Source: Chelatococcus sp. HY11 (GTDB lineage Bacteria > Pseudomonadota > Alphaproteobacteria > Rhizobiales > Beijerinckiaceae). From it: 64,000 nucleotides of DNA. The stretch covers positions 2,410,001 to 2,474,000 of the forward strand of contig NZ_JAHBRX010000001.1 of the NCBI RefSeq assembly GCF_018398335.1, read 5' to 3'. Positions 45,061-55,076 of this stretch are shown one piece after another; position 1 is the stretch's first letter; the number at the start of each line of letters is the position of its first letter. Below the pieces are notes generated by a model. It had not been told where the DNA came from, ran no database searches, and saw only the letters and a list, made by a program, of their open reading frames with translations. The translations under genes were made by a program, and so were the position numbers.

Positions 45061-46734
45061 GTGATCAGTGGGGGACGCGCCGATCAGGGATTTGTTCTCA
45101 CGACAGTGGCGGGTCTCCTCGTCGTGGTGGCGCTCCCTCTCGCTTTCGTACTGCTGCAAGCCATCTTTCCCAACTTCGGATCAGGCTCGCTGGCCGCGCC
45201 GTTCAGCGCGCTCGTCGAAGCCTTTTCCGACAGCAAGCTGCTGGGGCTGACGCTGAACACCATCACGCTCGGCGTGGTGGTGGTCGCCCTGTCCTCACTC
45301 ATCGCCATTCCGCTCGGCGTCATCCGCGCCCTGTTCCGCGTGCCGCTCGCGTCGCTGTGGGATGTGCTGCTGCTCGTGCCCTTCATGATCCCGCCCTATA
45401 TCGCGGCGCTCGCCTGGATCATGACGCTGCAGCCGCGCGGCTATCTTTTCCAGATCGCGGGGTTCGATCTCGGCAAGCTCCTGTTTTCCTTCTGGGGCGT
45501 CGCGATCGTCATGACGCTGAACGTGTTCCCGGCGATCTATTTCGCGGTATCGCGGACGGTGGGAGCCATAGGCAACCGGCTGACCGACGCGGCACGCGTC
45601 GCCGGCGCCACGCCCTGGCGCGCCTTTCTGCGCGTCACCCTGCCTTTGTCAGCGCCCGGCATCGTGGCAAGCCTGCTCATCGTCTTCGCGATGACGATCG
45701 AGGAATACGGCACGCCGGCGGCGCTTGGCGCGCGCGCCGGCTTCGACGTCCTCGTCACCGCCATCGACACGCGCGTGTCCGACTGGCCGATCGACCTGTC
45801 GGGCGCATCGGCGCTCTCGCTCGTGCTGGTCGCGCTCTCCCTGTCCGCCTTCGGTCTGCAGCTCTGGCTCCTGTCCTCGCGGTCCTACGAGACCGTGGGC
45901 GGCCGCTCGGCGGACACGACGCGGCACGCGCTCGGCGCGTGGACCCTGCCGGTTATCCTGCTCTTCGCGGTTGTCACCTTGCTGTCGACGATCGCGCCGT
46001 TGTTCGCGATCCTGGCGACGGCCTTCTCGCGTACGATCTCGGGCGGCCTCGCCCTGTCCAATCTCGGCGTCGACAACTTTCTGGCGATGGCCGAGGGTGC
46101 CTCCGGCGGCGTCGAGGCGCTGCGCAACAGCCTCCTGCTCGGCCTCGCCACAGCTCTCGCGACCGGCGTTCTCGGCGCGACATCCGCCTATTTCGTGGTG
46201 CGCACGAAACTCAAGGGCAGGCAGGTCCTCGATGCCCTGACGGTGCTGCCCAATGCCATTCCCGGTGTCGTCGTCGCCGTGGGGCTGATCCTCGCCTGGA
46301 ACCAGCCCTGGTGGCCGGCGAGCCCCTACAACACGCCACTGATCCTGCTGCTGGCCTATTGCTGCATCCTGCTGCCCTACCCCGTGCGCTATGCCAATGC
46401 CGCCTTCCGCCAGGTCGGCGAAAGCCTCGAGATGGCCGCGCGCGTCTCTGGCGCCAAGCCGATCGTCACCTTCACGCGGGTCCTGCTGCCGCTCATCGCG
46501 CCAAGCCTGATCGCCGCCATGCTGATCGTCTTCGCGATCGCGTCGCGGGAGCTGGTGGCCTCGCTCCTGCTCGCGCCGGTCGGCATGCAGACCATCGCCA
46601 CCTTCATCTGGCGCCAGTTCGACCAGGGCTCCGTGCAGCTCGGCATGGCCATGAGCGCCGTCACCATCGGCGTCACCACCCTGATCTCGCTTGCCTTCGC
46701 GCTGCTCTCCCGCAAGGTCGATCGCACCGCCTGA
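45061..46734 (+). CDS. ABC transporter permease with two fused membrane domains (FbpB-like)
   Basis: This 557-aa protein contains two BPD-type permease domains in tandem. Each has an EAA-like loop (TDAARVAGATPWRAFLRVTL and LEMAARVSGAKPIVTFTRVL), so a single chain forms the whole pore. It begins with GTG at 45061, six bases after the binding-protein stop. This two-domain layout is usual for Fe(III) and 2-aminoethylphosphonate importers. Confidence 0.92.
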   Translation: MISGGRADQGFVLTTVAGLLVVVALPLAFVLLQAIFPNFGSGSLAAPFSALVEAFSDSKLLGLTLNTITLGVVVVALSSLIAIPLGVIRALFRVPLASLWDVLLLVPFMIPPYIAALAWIMTLQPRGYLFQIAGFDLGKLLFSFWGVAIVMTLNVFPAIYFAVSRTVGAIGNRLTDAARVAGATPWRAFLRVTLPLSAPGIVASLLIVFAMTIEEYGTPAALGARAGFDVLVTAIDTRVSDWPIDLSGASALSLVLVALSLSAFGLQLWLLSSRSYETVGGRSADTTRHALGAWTLPVILLFAVVTLLSTIAPLFAILATAFSRTISGGLALSNLGVDNFLAMAEGASGGVEALRNSLLLGLATALATGVLGATSAYFVVRTKLKGRQVLDALTVLPNAIPGVVVAVGLILAWNQPWWPASPYNTPLILLLAYCCILLPYPVRYANAAFRQVGESLEMAARVSGAKPIVTFTRVLLPLIAPSLIAAMLIVFAIASRELVASLLLAPVGMQTIATFIWRQFDQGSVQLGMAMSAVTIGVTTLISLAFALLSRKVDRTA

Positions 46735-46735
46735 C

Positions 46736-46790
46736 TTGGACCCTCGGCTTGGGGCTCTCCACTTGGGGCTCTCCGCTTCTGGCTCTCGCC
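46736..46790. repeat. Short tandem repeat, 14-bp period, four units
   Basis: TTGGACCCTCGGC, TTGGGGCTCTCCAC, TTGGGGCTCTCCGC and TTCTGGCTCTCGCC follow one another directly after the permease stop. The central two differ by one base. Confidence 0.7.
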
Positions 46791-46834
46791 CAAACATCTT
46801 GCAGATCGGCGCGCCGAGTTCAGGTAGAAGGACA

Positions 46835-47791
46835 ATGGTCCGGACATCTGCGGCGAGACGGAAATCGGTGGAAGTCAAGCAATTACGTACCTTCGTGCAT
46901 GTCGCGGAACTCGGAAGCATCAGCCTCGCCGCTGAACGACTGCACATCGCCCAGTCCGCGCTGACACGCCAGATCCAGGCCCTTGAAGCCGAAGTCGACG
47001 CGCAGCTGTTTCGCCGGCACGGCCGGGGCGTGGAGCTGACCGACCAGGGCGCGGCGCTGTTTGCGCGCGCCACGGTGATCCTGCGCGAGATCGAGCAGGC
47101 GCGCGCGGAGATCAAGTCCGAACAGGCGGTCCTCACGGGCGAGGTATCCTTCGGCATGCCGCCGACAGTCGCCGATGTGCTCTCCGGTGTGCTCATCGAG
47201 AAATTCTCACGGCTGCATCCGCGTGTGAAACTGCGTGTGGTTTCCGGCTACAGCGGACATGTGCTGGACTGGCTGCAGCGCGGCGTGATCGACCTCGGCG
47301 TTCTCTACGAGAACAAGCTGCCATCGACGATCCGGTCTCAGCCCCTGCTGCTCGAGCAGTTGTTCCTCATCGAACAGGCCGGACAGCGGCCAAGCGCGGC
47401 GCCTGTGGCGGCGCTCGCCGAAATTGCGGACCTGCGGCTCGTGCTGCCGAGCCGCAGGCACGGCCTGCGGCTCTTGATCGACAGCGTCGCCGCCCAGGCC
47501 GGCTATGCCTTCGAGCCGGTCGTCGAGGCGGATTCCCTGCCGGTGCAGATCGACCTCGTCCGTCGCGGCCTCGGCGCGACGATCCTGCCGTTCCTGTCCG
47601 TCTTCGCGGATGTCGAGGCCGGGACCCTCTCGGCGCGGCCCATCGTCGAGCCCGAGATCACACGCCGCCTCGTATTGGCCAGCGTCATCGACCGCCCGCC
47701 GACACCCGCCATTCGGCAATTCGCGGCCATGGCGGTGTCCGAGGTCGCCGCGCTGGTGAAGACGGGACGTTGGAAAGCCATCCTTGAGTAG
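46835..47791 (+). CDS. LysR-family transcriptional regulator (3)
   Basis: This 318-aa regulator has a helix-turn-helix LAAERLHIAQSALTRQIQAL (about 31-50) and an effector domain from about 95. ATG 46835 has GAAGGA close upstream; GTG 46868 would give the more usual MEVKQLRTF beginning. It is on the same strand as, and 117 bp before, the acyl-CoA dehydrogenase operon. Inverted repeats lie in that gap, so it may control that operon and itself. Confidence 0.9.
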   Translation: MVRTSAARRKSVEVKQLRTFVHVAELGSISLAAERLHIAQSALTRQIQALEAEVDAQLFRRHGRGVELTDQGAALFARATVILREIEQARAEIKSEQAVLTGEVSFGMPPTVADVLSGVLIEKFSRLHPRVKLRVVSGYSGHVLDWLQRGVIDLGVLYENKLPSTIRSQPLLLEQLFLIEQAGQRPSAAPVAALAEIADLRLVLPSRRHGLRLLIDSVAAQAGYAFEPVVEADSLPVQIDLVRRGLGATILPFLSVFADVEAGTLSARPIVEPEITRRLVLASVIDRPPTPAIRQFAAMAVSEVAALVKTGRWKAILE

Positions 47792-47808
47792 CATCGGCAA
47801 TCACAAAA

Positions 47809-47850
47809 ATATGCCGGATCAGCATATCTGAAATAGCGAAACGGCGTTTC
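47809..47850. promoter_or_regulatory. Two inverted repeats upstream of the acyl-CoA operon
   Basis: ATATGC and GCATAT at 47809-47827 are separated by 7 bp, and GAAACGGCGTTTC (47838-47850) is a second near-perfect palindrome. The first has the spacing of a LysR-type site. They lie between the lysR gene and the dehydrogenase start. Confidence 0.5.
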
Positions 47851-47908
47851 ACGCTCGCGCCGCCCCTTGCTATCCAAAAGAGGCAAATAACGCCGTGGGT
47901 GGGATAGC

Positions 47909-49081
47909 ATGACCTTCGAGATGTCTGGCGAGACGGATGATATCCGCGAGATTCGTGGCGCGGTGCGCAAGCTTTGCGAGCAGTTCCCCGGCGAATACTG
48001 GCGCAAGCTCGACCGGGAGGACGCCTATCCCCAGGCGTTCGTGCAGGAGCTGGCGGAGGCTGGCTATCTCTCGGTGCTGATACCGGAGGCCTACGGCGGC
48101 GCGGGCCTGCCACTCTCGGCGGCGGCGGCCATTCTTGAGGAGATCCAGCGGGCGGGTTGCAACGGCGCGGCCTGCCATGCGCAGATGTACATCATGGGCG
48201 CCCTGGTGCGGCATGGCAGCGATGCCCAGAAGAGCGCCTATCTGCCGAAGATCGCCTCCGGCGAACTGCGCCTGCAGGCCTTCGGCGTGACGGAGCCGAC
48301 CAGCGGCACGGATACTACCTCCATCAAGACCTTCGCCGAGCGCCGGGGCGACCACTATGTCGTGAACGGCCAGAAGGTCTGGACATCGCGGGCCGCCTAC
48401 TCCGATCTCATGCTGCTGCTCGCCCGCACAACGCCACGGGACGAGGTCGCCAAACGCACGGACGGCCTGTCGGTCTTCATCCTCGACATGCGTGAGGCGA
48501 AGAACAACGGCCTGACCATCCAGCCGATCCGCGCGATGATGAATCATTCGACGACGGAAGTGTTCTTCGACAATGTGCGCATTCCCACTGAGAATCTCGT
48601 CGGCGAGGAAGGCAAGGGGTTCCGCTACATCCTCTCGGGGATGAATGCCGAGCGCATCCTCATCGCCTCGGAATGTATTGGTGATGCCAAGTGGTTCCTC
48701 GAGAAAGCCACGGCCTATGCCAACCAGCGGGTGGTGTTCGGACGGCCGATCGGCCAGAATCAGGGCATCCAGTTTCCGCTCGCCAAGGCCTACGCTCAGA
48801 TGCGGGCGGCCGAACTGATGGTGCACCGGGCGGCCGAACTCTTCGAGGCCGGCAAGGATTGTGGCGCCGAGGCCAATATGGCCAAGATGCTGGCGGCGGA
48901 TGCGTCCTGGGCCGCGGCGGAAGCCTGTGTGCAGACCCACGGCGGCTTCGCCTTTGCCGAGGAATACGACGTCGAGCGCAAATTCCGGGAAACGCGGCTC
49001 TATCAGGTGGCGCCAATCTCGACCAATCTCATCCTCAGCTACATCGCCGAGCACGTGCTCGGCATGCCGCGCTCTTATTGA
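47909..49081 (+). CDS. Acyl-CoA dehydrogenase
   Basis: This 390-aa flavoenzyme introduces an alpha-beta double bond into an acyl-CoA and passes electrons to ETF. It shows the N-terminal helical domain, FGVTEPTSGTDTTSIKT as the substrate/FAD loop and ACVQTHGGFAFAEEYDVERK. The usual C-terminal catalytic Glu of the YEGT motif is absent (the aligned stretch reads YQVAPIST). Glu248 in GMNAERILIA sits where isovaleryl-CoA dehydrogenase keeps its base, suggesting branched-chain acyl-CoA specificity. Start ATG 47909 follows GGTGGGATAGC. It overlaps the CoA-transferase gene. Confidence 0.92.
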   Translation: MTFEMSGETDDIREIRGAVRKLCEQFPGEYWRKLDREDAYPQAFVQELAEAGYLSVLIPEAYGGAGLPLSAAAAILEEIQRAGCNGAACHAQMYIMGALVRHGSDAQKSAYLPKIASGELRLQAFGVTEPTSGTDTTSIKTFAERRGDHYVVNGQKVWTSRAAYSDLMLLLARTTPRDEVAKRTDGLSVFILDMREAKNNGLTIQPIRAMMNHSTTEVFFDNVRIPTENLVGEEGKGFRYILSGMNAERILIASECIGDAKWFLEKATAYANQRVVFGRPIGQNQGIQFPLAKAYAQMRAAELMVHRAAELFEAGKDCGAEANMAKMLAADASWAAAEACVQTHGGFAFAEEYDVERKFRETRLYQVAPISTNLILSYIAEHVLGMPRSY

Positions 49082-50226
49082 TGATGGCCATGGCCTCACC
49101 CAAGGAACCGGTGCTCCCGCTGAAGGATCTGCTTGTCGTCGCCATCGAACAGGCGGTGGCGGCGCCGACATGCACCGTGCGGCTCGCGGATGCGGGTGCG
49201 CGCGTCATCAAGATCGAACGCGCCGGCGGCGAGACCGCGCGGCACTACGACCGGGCCGTCAAGGGCACGAGCGCCTATTTCGCCTGGCTCAATCGCGGCA
49301 AGGAAAGCACGGTCCTCGACATCAAGGATCAGGCGGACCGCGCCCTTGTCGAGCGGCTCGTCGCGCAGGCTGACGTCTTCGTGCAGAACCTCGCCCCGGG
49401 CGCCACCGAACGGCTCGGCCTCGGCTCGGCGGCGCTCGTCGCGCGGTATCCCCGGCTGATTGCCGTCGACATCGTCGGCTACGCCCAGGACACCAGCTTC
49501 CGCGACATGCGCGCCTATGACATGCTGATCCAGGCGGAAAGCGGCCTGTGCGCCGTCACCGGCACGCCTGACGCCCCCGTCAAAGTCGGTGTGTCCATCG
49601 CCGACGTGGCGACGGGCATGACCGCCCATGCCGCCATTCTCGAGGCGCTGATCGAGCGGGCCGCAACCGGCCGGGGCCGGGCCATCGAGATCGCCATGTT
49701 CGACGTGATGGCGGACCTGATGAGCGTGCCGCTGCTGCATCATGACTATGCGGAAAAGCCGACGCCACGCGCCGGCCTGAGCCACGCCGCCATCTATCCC
49801 TATGGCGCCTTTGCCTGCCGTGACGGCGAGATCGTCGCGGTGGTGCAGAACCCGCAGGAATGGGCGCGGTTCTGCGCGGGCGTGCTGGGCCGGTCGGACC
49901 TCACCGGGGACAGCCGTTTTGCCGACAACCCGTCGCGGGTCGCCAACCGCGAAGCCCTCGACGCAATCATCAAGCCGATCTTCGCCGCCGAAACAAAGGC
50001 GCGGATGATTGAGAAACTCGAACGTCATCAGCTCGCCTGGTCCAATGTCTCGCAGGTGGCGGATCTCTCCAGCCACCCGGCCCTCAGACGCATCGACGTC
50101 GCCATTCCCGACGGCCTATTCCGCAGCGTCGGCTCGCCGTCGCGGCGGGATCTCCAACCCGGACCCGTGCCGGCGCTGGGGCAGCACACGGACGCGATCC
50201 GCGCCGAATTCGCCGGAAAGCCATGA
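49081..50226 (+). CDS. Class III CoA-transferase (CaiB/BaiF family)
   Basis: This 381-aa enzyme transfers CoA between carboxylic acids via an aspartyl anhydride. The catalytic Asp147 is in RAYDMLIQAESG, and the nucleotide-like N-terminal fold shows AAPTCTVRLADAGARVIKIE. The start is ATG 49081, overlapping the dehydrogenase stop by one base, with ATG 49084 also possible. It probably activates the pathway's acid or exchanges CoA between substrate and product. Confidence 0.9.
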   Translation: MMAMASPKEPVLPLKDLLVVAIEQAVAAPTCTVRLADAGARVIKIERAGGETARHYDRAVKGTSAYFAWLNRGKESTVLDIKDQADRALVERLVAQADVFVQNLAPGATERLGLGSAALVARYPRLIAVDIVGYAQDTSFRDMRAYDMLIQAESGLCAVTGTPDAPVKVGVSIADVATGMTAHAAILEALIERAATGRGRAIEIAMFDVMADLMSVPLLHHDYAEKPTPRAGLSHAAIYPYGAFACRDGEIVAVVQNPQEWARFCAGVLGRSDLTGDSRFADNPSRVANREALDAIIKPIFAAETKARMIEKLERHQLAWSNVSQVADLSSHPALRRIDVAIPDGLFRSVGSPSRRDLQPGPVPALGQHTDAIRAEFAGKP

Positions 50227-50289
50227 TTGACAGGGCAAGACAGTGACGGGGCAGACCGCGCGGACAGATCAGTACGAGGACAAGACGAG

Positions 50290-51171
50290 ATGACCGAGGC
50301 ATCGCAACTCGACATCGAGCATCTGCGCGGCTGGATTGGCCGCTCCGAGGAGGCGAGTGACGTGCTGACGGATCGCCTCGTTCGCGGATTGCTTGCGACG
50401 ATAGCAGGTGACGCGCAGAAGCCATGGGATAGCGCGGATGTCCCGCTCACGATGCATTGGTGCCTCGCGCCACCCATCGCACCGATGGCGGCGCTGGGGC
50501 CGGATGGACATCCCGCGCGCGGCGGCTTCCTGCCGCCGACACCCCTGCCCCGCCGCATGTGGGCCGGCGGGCGGCTCGAATTTCATGACAGGCTCAAGCG
50601 CGGCGACAGTGTCGCACGTCGTTCCGTGATCCGCGACGTGACAGCGAAACAGGGCCGATCGGGCACCCTGTGCTTCGTCACGGTCGACCATGACATCACC
50701 ACGGCGCGAGGATTGGCGATCCGTGAGCGGCAAGACATCGTCTATCGCGAAGCCGAGCCTCCCCGCAGCGGCGCGGCACCGGCCGGCGGCGCGGCAACGC
50801 CCTCGCCCCCGGCGACGCCGGCCGCCCAATGGCAGCGCGTTATCCCGTGCAGCCCGGTACTGCTGTTCCGCTATTCGGCGCTGACCTTCAACGGGCATCG
50901 CATCCACTACGATCGGTCCTACTGCCGTGATGAGGAGAATTATCCGGGCCTCGTCGTCCATGGCCCGCTGCAGGCGACGCTGCTCGTGGAATTCGCGGCC
51001 TCGCTCAGGGGCGGACGCACACCCACGGCGTTCGACTTCCGGGGAGTAAGCCCGCTGTTCGATGGTGCCGATTTCACGCTGAACGCCAGCGATGCGGACG
51101 ACGGCAGCCTGCGCCTGTGGACCGCCGACGCACATGGGTGGACAACCATGGAGGCGAAGGCCGTTTGGTAG
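50290..51171 (+). CDS. HTD2/MaoC-like acyl-CoA hydratase (mesaconyl-C4-CoA hydratase-like)
   Basis: This 293-aa double-hotdog protein is of the COG3777 type. It shows MHWCLAPPIAPMAALGPDGH near the N-terminus and FRYSALTFNGHRIHYDRSYC with the catalytic-region Asn/His in the C-terminal half, then YPGLVVHGPLQATLLVEFAA. Relatives hydrate mesaconyl-C4-CoA or act as 3-hydroxyacyl dehydratases. The ATG at 50290 has GAGGACAAGACGAG upstream. A proline/alanine-rich linker (about 176-198) separates the halves. Confidence 0.85.
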   Translation: MTEASQLDIEHLRGWIGRSEEASDVLTDRLVRGLLATIAGDAQKPWDSADVPLTMHWCLAPPIAPMAALGPDGHPARGGFLPPTPLPRRMWAGGRLEFHDRLKRGDSVARRSVIRDVTAKQGRSGTLCFVTVDHDITTARGLAIRERQDIVYREAEPPRSGAAPAGGAATPSPPATPAAQWQRVIPCSPVLLFRYSALTFNGHRIHYDRSYCRDEENYPGLVVHGPLQATLLVEFAASLRGGRTPTAFDFRGVSPLFDGADFTLNASDADDGSLRLWTADAHGWTTMEAKAVW

Positions 51172-51408
51172 CGGCCGCTGACGGCGGTTTCGGGGAGGGC
51201 ACAGCCACTGCGCCGACATGCGCAAGACGCGCCGCGTATCGATAAGATTATGAAACGCGTGCAGTTCGGCAATAAAATTGCCCGTGATGACGGCGGGCGC
51301 GAAACAATCGTAATCGAGATTATTGGTTGTTCTCAAACACACAAGCTTGTCTATGATGTGTAATCAAGCGCGATCAGAAGAATATTGGGCGGAACAAGGC
51401 TAAACGAC

Positions 51409-53016
51409 ATGACGCAGCATAATCCTCCCGCCGCCTTGACCGATAGCGTGGCCACCGCCAATCGCGCCGCCTGGGCGGACCTCACGCGGGACCTCCTGAA
51501 CAAGCGTGAAGTCGTGGCGACAGGCGGACCGCCGAAGGCCCGCGAGCGCCATATCGCGCGCGGCAAGCTGCTGCCGCGTGAAAGGGTCATGCGCCTCATC
51601 GATCCCGGCACACCCTTCCTGGAGCTCGGAGCGCTCGCGGCCCACGGTCTCTACGACGACGCCATCCATGGCGCGGGCATCATCACCGGCATCGGTCGCG
51701 TCGCGGGACGCGAGGTCATGATCGTCTGCAACGATTCGACGATCAAGGGTGGCACCTACTACCCCATGACCATCAAGAAGCACCTGCGCGCCCAGGATAT
51801 CGCCCGCGAAAACAATCTGCCCTGCATCTACCTCGTCGATTCCGGCGGCGCCAACCTGCCGCATCAGACCGAGGTCTTCCCGGATCGCGATCACTTCGGG
51901 CGGATCTTCTACAACCAGGCCACCATGTCGGCCCGAGGCATTCCGCAGATCGCCTGCGTGATGGGCTCTTGCACGGCCGGCGGCGCCTATGTGCCGGCCA
52001 TGTCCGATGAAACGGTGATCGTGCGCCACCAGGGAACCATCTTCCTTGGCGGCCCTCCCTTGGTGAAGGCTGCGACCGGGGAAGTGGTCACCGCTGAAGA
52101 TCTCGGCGGCGCCGATGTCCACGCCCGCCAGTCGGGCGTTGCCGACCACTACGCGACCGACGACGTGCATGCCCTCGCGATCGTCCGCCGGATCGTCGCC
52201 AATCTCAACAGCCGGAAACGTCCGGAGATCGACATCGCCCCGCCGCGGGAGCCGCGTTATGCGATCAGCGATCTCGACGCCATCGTGCCGACGGACCTGA
52301 AGAAGCAGTATGACATCCGCGACGTCATCACGCGGCTCGTCGATGGCTCGAACTTCGACGAGTTCAAGCGGCTTTACGGCACCACGCTGGTGACGGGCTT
52401 TGCCCGGATCTGGGGCATTCCCGTCGGCATAATCGCCAACAACGGCATCCTCTTCGCCGAAAGCGCGCTGAAGGGCGCGCATTTCATCGAGCTCTGCTGC
52501 CAGCGCCGCATTCCGCTGCTTTTCCTGCAGAACATAGCCGGCTTCATGGTGGGGCGGCAGTACGAGGCCGGCGGCATCGCCAAGGATGGCGCGAAACTCG
52601 TGGCGGCGGTCGCCTGCGCCGAGGTTCCGAAGATCACGGTCATCGTCGGCGGCTCTTTCGGCGCGGGTAACTATGGCATGTGCGGCCGCGCCTATTCACC
52701 ACGTTTCCTGTTCATGTGGCCGAATGCCCGCATCTCCGTCATGGGCGGCGAGCAGGCGGCGAGCGTCCTCGCCACCGTGCGGCGCGACAATATCGAGGCG
52801 GACGGCAAGACCTGGAGCGCCACGGAGGAAGAAGCCTTCAAGGCGCCCATCCGCGACCGCTACGAAGAGGAAGGCAACCCCTATTATGCGACGGCGCGGC
52901 TATGGGATGACGGCATCATCCTGCCGTCGGAAACGCGGCGGGTGCTTGGGCTTGCCTTCTCCGCGACGCTGAACGCGCCCATTCCGGCCACCCAGTTCGG
53001 CGTTTTGAGGATGTAG
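51409..53016 (+). CDS. Acyl-CoA carboxylase, carboxyltransferase (beta) subunit
   Basis: This 535-aa subunit resembles methylcrotonyl/geranyl-CoA carboxylase beta. [20 protein letters not shown] is at the N-terminus, [16 protein letters not shown] forms the acyl-CoA oxyanion region, and [30 protein letters not shown] forms the carboxybiotin site. It transfers CO2 from biotin to an acyl-CoA. ATG 51409 is preceded by AAGG. A 237-bp gap upstream could hold a separate promoter. It is followed at 2 bp by the alpha subunit. Confidence 0.93.
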   Translation: MTQHNPPAALTDSVATANRAAWADLTRDLLNKREVVATGGPPKARERHIARGKLLPRERVMRLIDPGTPFLELGALAAHGLYDDAIHGAGIITGIGRVAGREVMIVCNDSTIKGGTYYPMTIKKHLRAQDIARENNLPCIYLVDSGGANLPHQTEVFPDRDHFGRIFYNQATMSARGIPQIACVMGSCTAGGAYVPAMSDETVIVRHQGTIFLGGPPLVKAATGEVVTAEDLGGADVHARQSGVADHYATDDVHALAIVRRIVANLNSRKRPEIDIAPPREPRYAISDLDAIVPTDLKKQYDIRDVITRLVDGSNFDEFKRLYGTTLVTGFARIWGIPVGIIANNGILFAESALKGAHFIELCCQRRIPLLFLQNIAGFMVGRQYEAGGIAKDGAKLVAAVACAEVPKITVIVGGSFGAGNYGMCGRAYSPRFLFMWPNARISVMGGEQAASVLATVRRDNIEADGKTWSATEEEAFKAPIRDRYEEEGNPYYATARLWDDGIILPSETRRVLGLAFSATLNAPIPATQFGVLRM

Positions 53017-53018
53017 CC

Positions 53019-55043
53019 TTGACGAGCCCCATGATGACGAGCCCCACTATCATGACAAATGCCGCCGTCCTCATCGCCAATCGCGGCGAGATCGCCTGCC
53101 GCATCATCCGCACCGCGAGGTGCATGGGCCTGCGCACCATCGCCGTCTATTCGGAGGCCGATGCCGGGTCTCTGTTCGTGCGGATGGCGGACGAGGCCCA
53201 TTGCATCGGCCCGGCGCCCGCCCGCGAGAGCTATCTCAATATCAGCGCCATCATCGACGTCGCGCGGCGCACCGGCGCGGCCTTCGTCCACCCCGGCTAC
53301 GGCTTCCTGTCGGAGCGGGCAGAATTCGCCGAGGCCTGCGCGGCAGCGGGCGTCACCTTCGTCGGACCGCCGGCCTCCGCCATCCGCGCCATGGGCCTGA
53401 AGGACGCGGCCAAGGCCCTCGTCGCGGCGGCGGGCGTGCCGGTCGTGCCCGGCTATCACGGCGAGCGCCAGGAGCCAGACTTTCTCGGCGAGAAGGCGGC
53501 CGAAATCGGCTATCCCGTGCTCATCAAGGCTGTCGCCGGCGGCGGCGGCAAGGGCATGAAGCGCGTCGATGCGCCGGCCGATTTCGCGGGCGCGCTGGAA
53601 AGCGCCCAGCGCGAGGCAGCCGGCGCCTTCGGCGATCCCCGGGTGCTGATCGAGAAATACGTCCTCGCCCCGCGCCATATTGAGATCCAGGTGTTCGCCG
53701 ATACCCACGGCCATGTGGTGCATCTGTTCGAGCGTGACTGCTCGCTCCAGCGGCGCCACCAGAAGGTCATCGAAGAGGCGCCGGCGCCCGGCATGCCCCC
53801 GGAGACGCGCCAGGCCATGGGAGACGCGGCGGTGCAGGCGGCGCGCGCCGTGGGCTATGTCGGCGCCGGCACGGTCGAGTTCATCGTCGACGCCAGCGAG
53901 GGCCTGAAGCCTGACCGCTTCTACTTCATGGAAATGAACACGCGCCTCCAGGTGGAACATCCCGTCACCGAGGCGATCACCGGGCTCGATCTCGTCGAAC
54001 TCCAGCTCCGCGTGGCGGCGGGCGAGGCGCTGCCGTTCGATCAGGGTGGCGTGGCGATCAACGGCCACGCGGTGGAAGCGCGGGTCTATGCGGAGGATCC
54101 CGAAAAGGGCTTCCTCCCATCGACCGGGCATCTCTGGGCGCTCCGCCTCCCCACCGACGACGGCCTCAGGGTGGACACCGGTGTCGAGGCCGGCGACGAG
54201 GTCTCGCCGTTCTACGATCCGATGATCGCGAAGGTCATCGCCCACGGCGCGACGCGTGACGAGGCGCTCGATCGCCTCGCCGGTGCGCTTGGCCGCTCGG
54301 TCATCGCGGGCCCGCGGACCAATCTCGCCTTCCTGAAAAAGCTCTGCGAGGCCCCCGCCTTTCGAGCCGGCCATTTCGACACCGGCTTCATCGAGCGCAA
54401 CCTGGACAGTCTCGGCGCCGTACCCCAACCTGTGGACGCGGAAGCTGTCCGTCGCGGCGTGCTTGCCCTCCTCGCGGATCACCATGACGACACGGCGCGC
54501 AAGCCCGGCTCAGAAGCGCCGTCTCCTTGGGACGCGCGCGACGCCTTCCAGCTGATGGGGCCACGCCGTCAGGGATTGTCCATCACGGTCGACGGGGAGC
54601 GCATCGATGACATCGGTATCGAATGGCTGCCCGCAGCGGATCAAACGTCGGCCATCGCGGTGCACTGGGCGGGCGGCACCACGCGGCCAGCTGAAACCGG
54701 CACGGACGGGACAGCGCTGGCAGCGACCCCCGACGGCGTTCTCGTCATCCGGGACGCGCGGCAGACGCGTGTCGGCCTTCACGATCCCTTCTCCGTGGAC
54801 CTTGATCACCTCACGGGCGGAAGCGGCATTGCCGCACCCATGCATGGCAAGCTTGTGGCGATGCTCGTCGTGCCCGGCGATACGGTGAAGAAGGGCCAAA
54901 GGCTGGCCGTCGTTGAGGCGATGAAGATGGAACATGTCCTGACATCGTCTTTCGACGGAACGGTCACCGCGATCCACGCAGCGCCCGGCGAGCAGGTGGC
55001 TGAAGGCGCGAGCCTGATCCTGCTCGAGCCTCTTGAGACGTGA
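53019..55043 (+). CDS. Acyl-CoA carboxylase, biotin carboxylase/BCCP (alpha) subunit
   Basis: This protein of about 674 aa contains a biotin carboxylase (IANRGEIACRIIRTARCMGL, HPGYGFLSERAEFA, glycine-rich AVAGGGGKGMK, MEMNTRLQVEHPVTE). A BT linker domain follows, then a C-terminal biotinyl domain with biotin Lys636 in EAMKMEH. Length matches methylcrotonyl- or propionyl-type alpha subunits. The start may be TTG 53019 (GAGG upstream) or ATG 53031/53052. Nearby is a short direct repeat ACGAGCCCC. It forms the holoenzyme with the preceding beta subunit. Confidence 0.93.
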   Translation: MTSPMMTSPTIMTNAAVLIANRGEIACRIIRTARCMGLRTIAVYSEADAGSLFVRMADEAHCIGPAPARESYLNISAIIDVARRTGAAFVHPGYGFLSERAEFAEACAAAGVTFVGPPASAIRAMGLKDAAKALVAAAGVPVVPGYHGERQEPDFLGEKAAEIGYPVLIKAVAGGGGKGMKRVDAPADFAGALESAQREAAGAFGDPRVLIEKYVLAPRHIEIQVFADTHGHVVHLFERDCSLQRRHQKVIEEAPAPGMPPETRQAMGDAAVQAARAVGYVGAGTVEFIVDASEGLKPDRFYFMEMNTRLQVEHPVTEAITGLDLVELQLRVAAGEALPFDQGGVAINGHAVEARVYAEDPEKGFLPSTGHLWALRLPTDDGLRVDTGVEAGDEVSPFYDPMIAKVIAHGATRDEALDRLAGALGRSVIAGPRTNLAFLKKLCEAPAFRAGHFDTGFIERNLDSLGAVPQPVDAEAVRRGVLALLADHHDDTARKPGSEAPSPWDARDAFQLMGPRRQGLSITVDGERIDDIGIEWLPAADQTSAIAVHWAGGTTRPAETGTDGTALAATPDGVLVIRDARQTRVGLHDPFSVDLDHLTGGSGIAAPMHGKLVAMLVVPGDTVKKGQRLAVVEAMKMEHVLTSSFDGTVTAIHAAPGEQVAEGASLILLEPLET

Positions 55044-55076
55044 TGCCGATGAGACCCGCCTCCCTGGAGAATGCCC

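Noticed and set aside
45357-46964. 535-codon plus-strand frame overlapping the fused permease, and a 515-codon minus-strand frame over the same DNA
   Set aside because: Both are Arg/His-rich or low-complexity and lie over a clear membrane protein gene in another frame.
52884-54485. 533-codon minus-strand frame opposite the carboxylase alpha subunit
   Set aside because: No domain features; the plus strand carries intact biotin carboxylase and biotinyl motifs.
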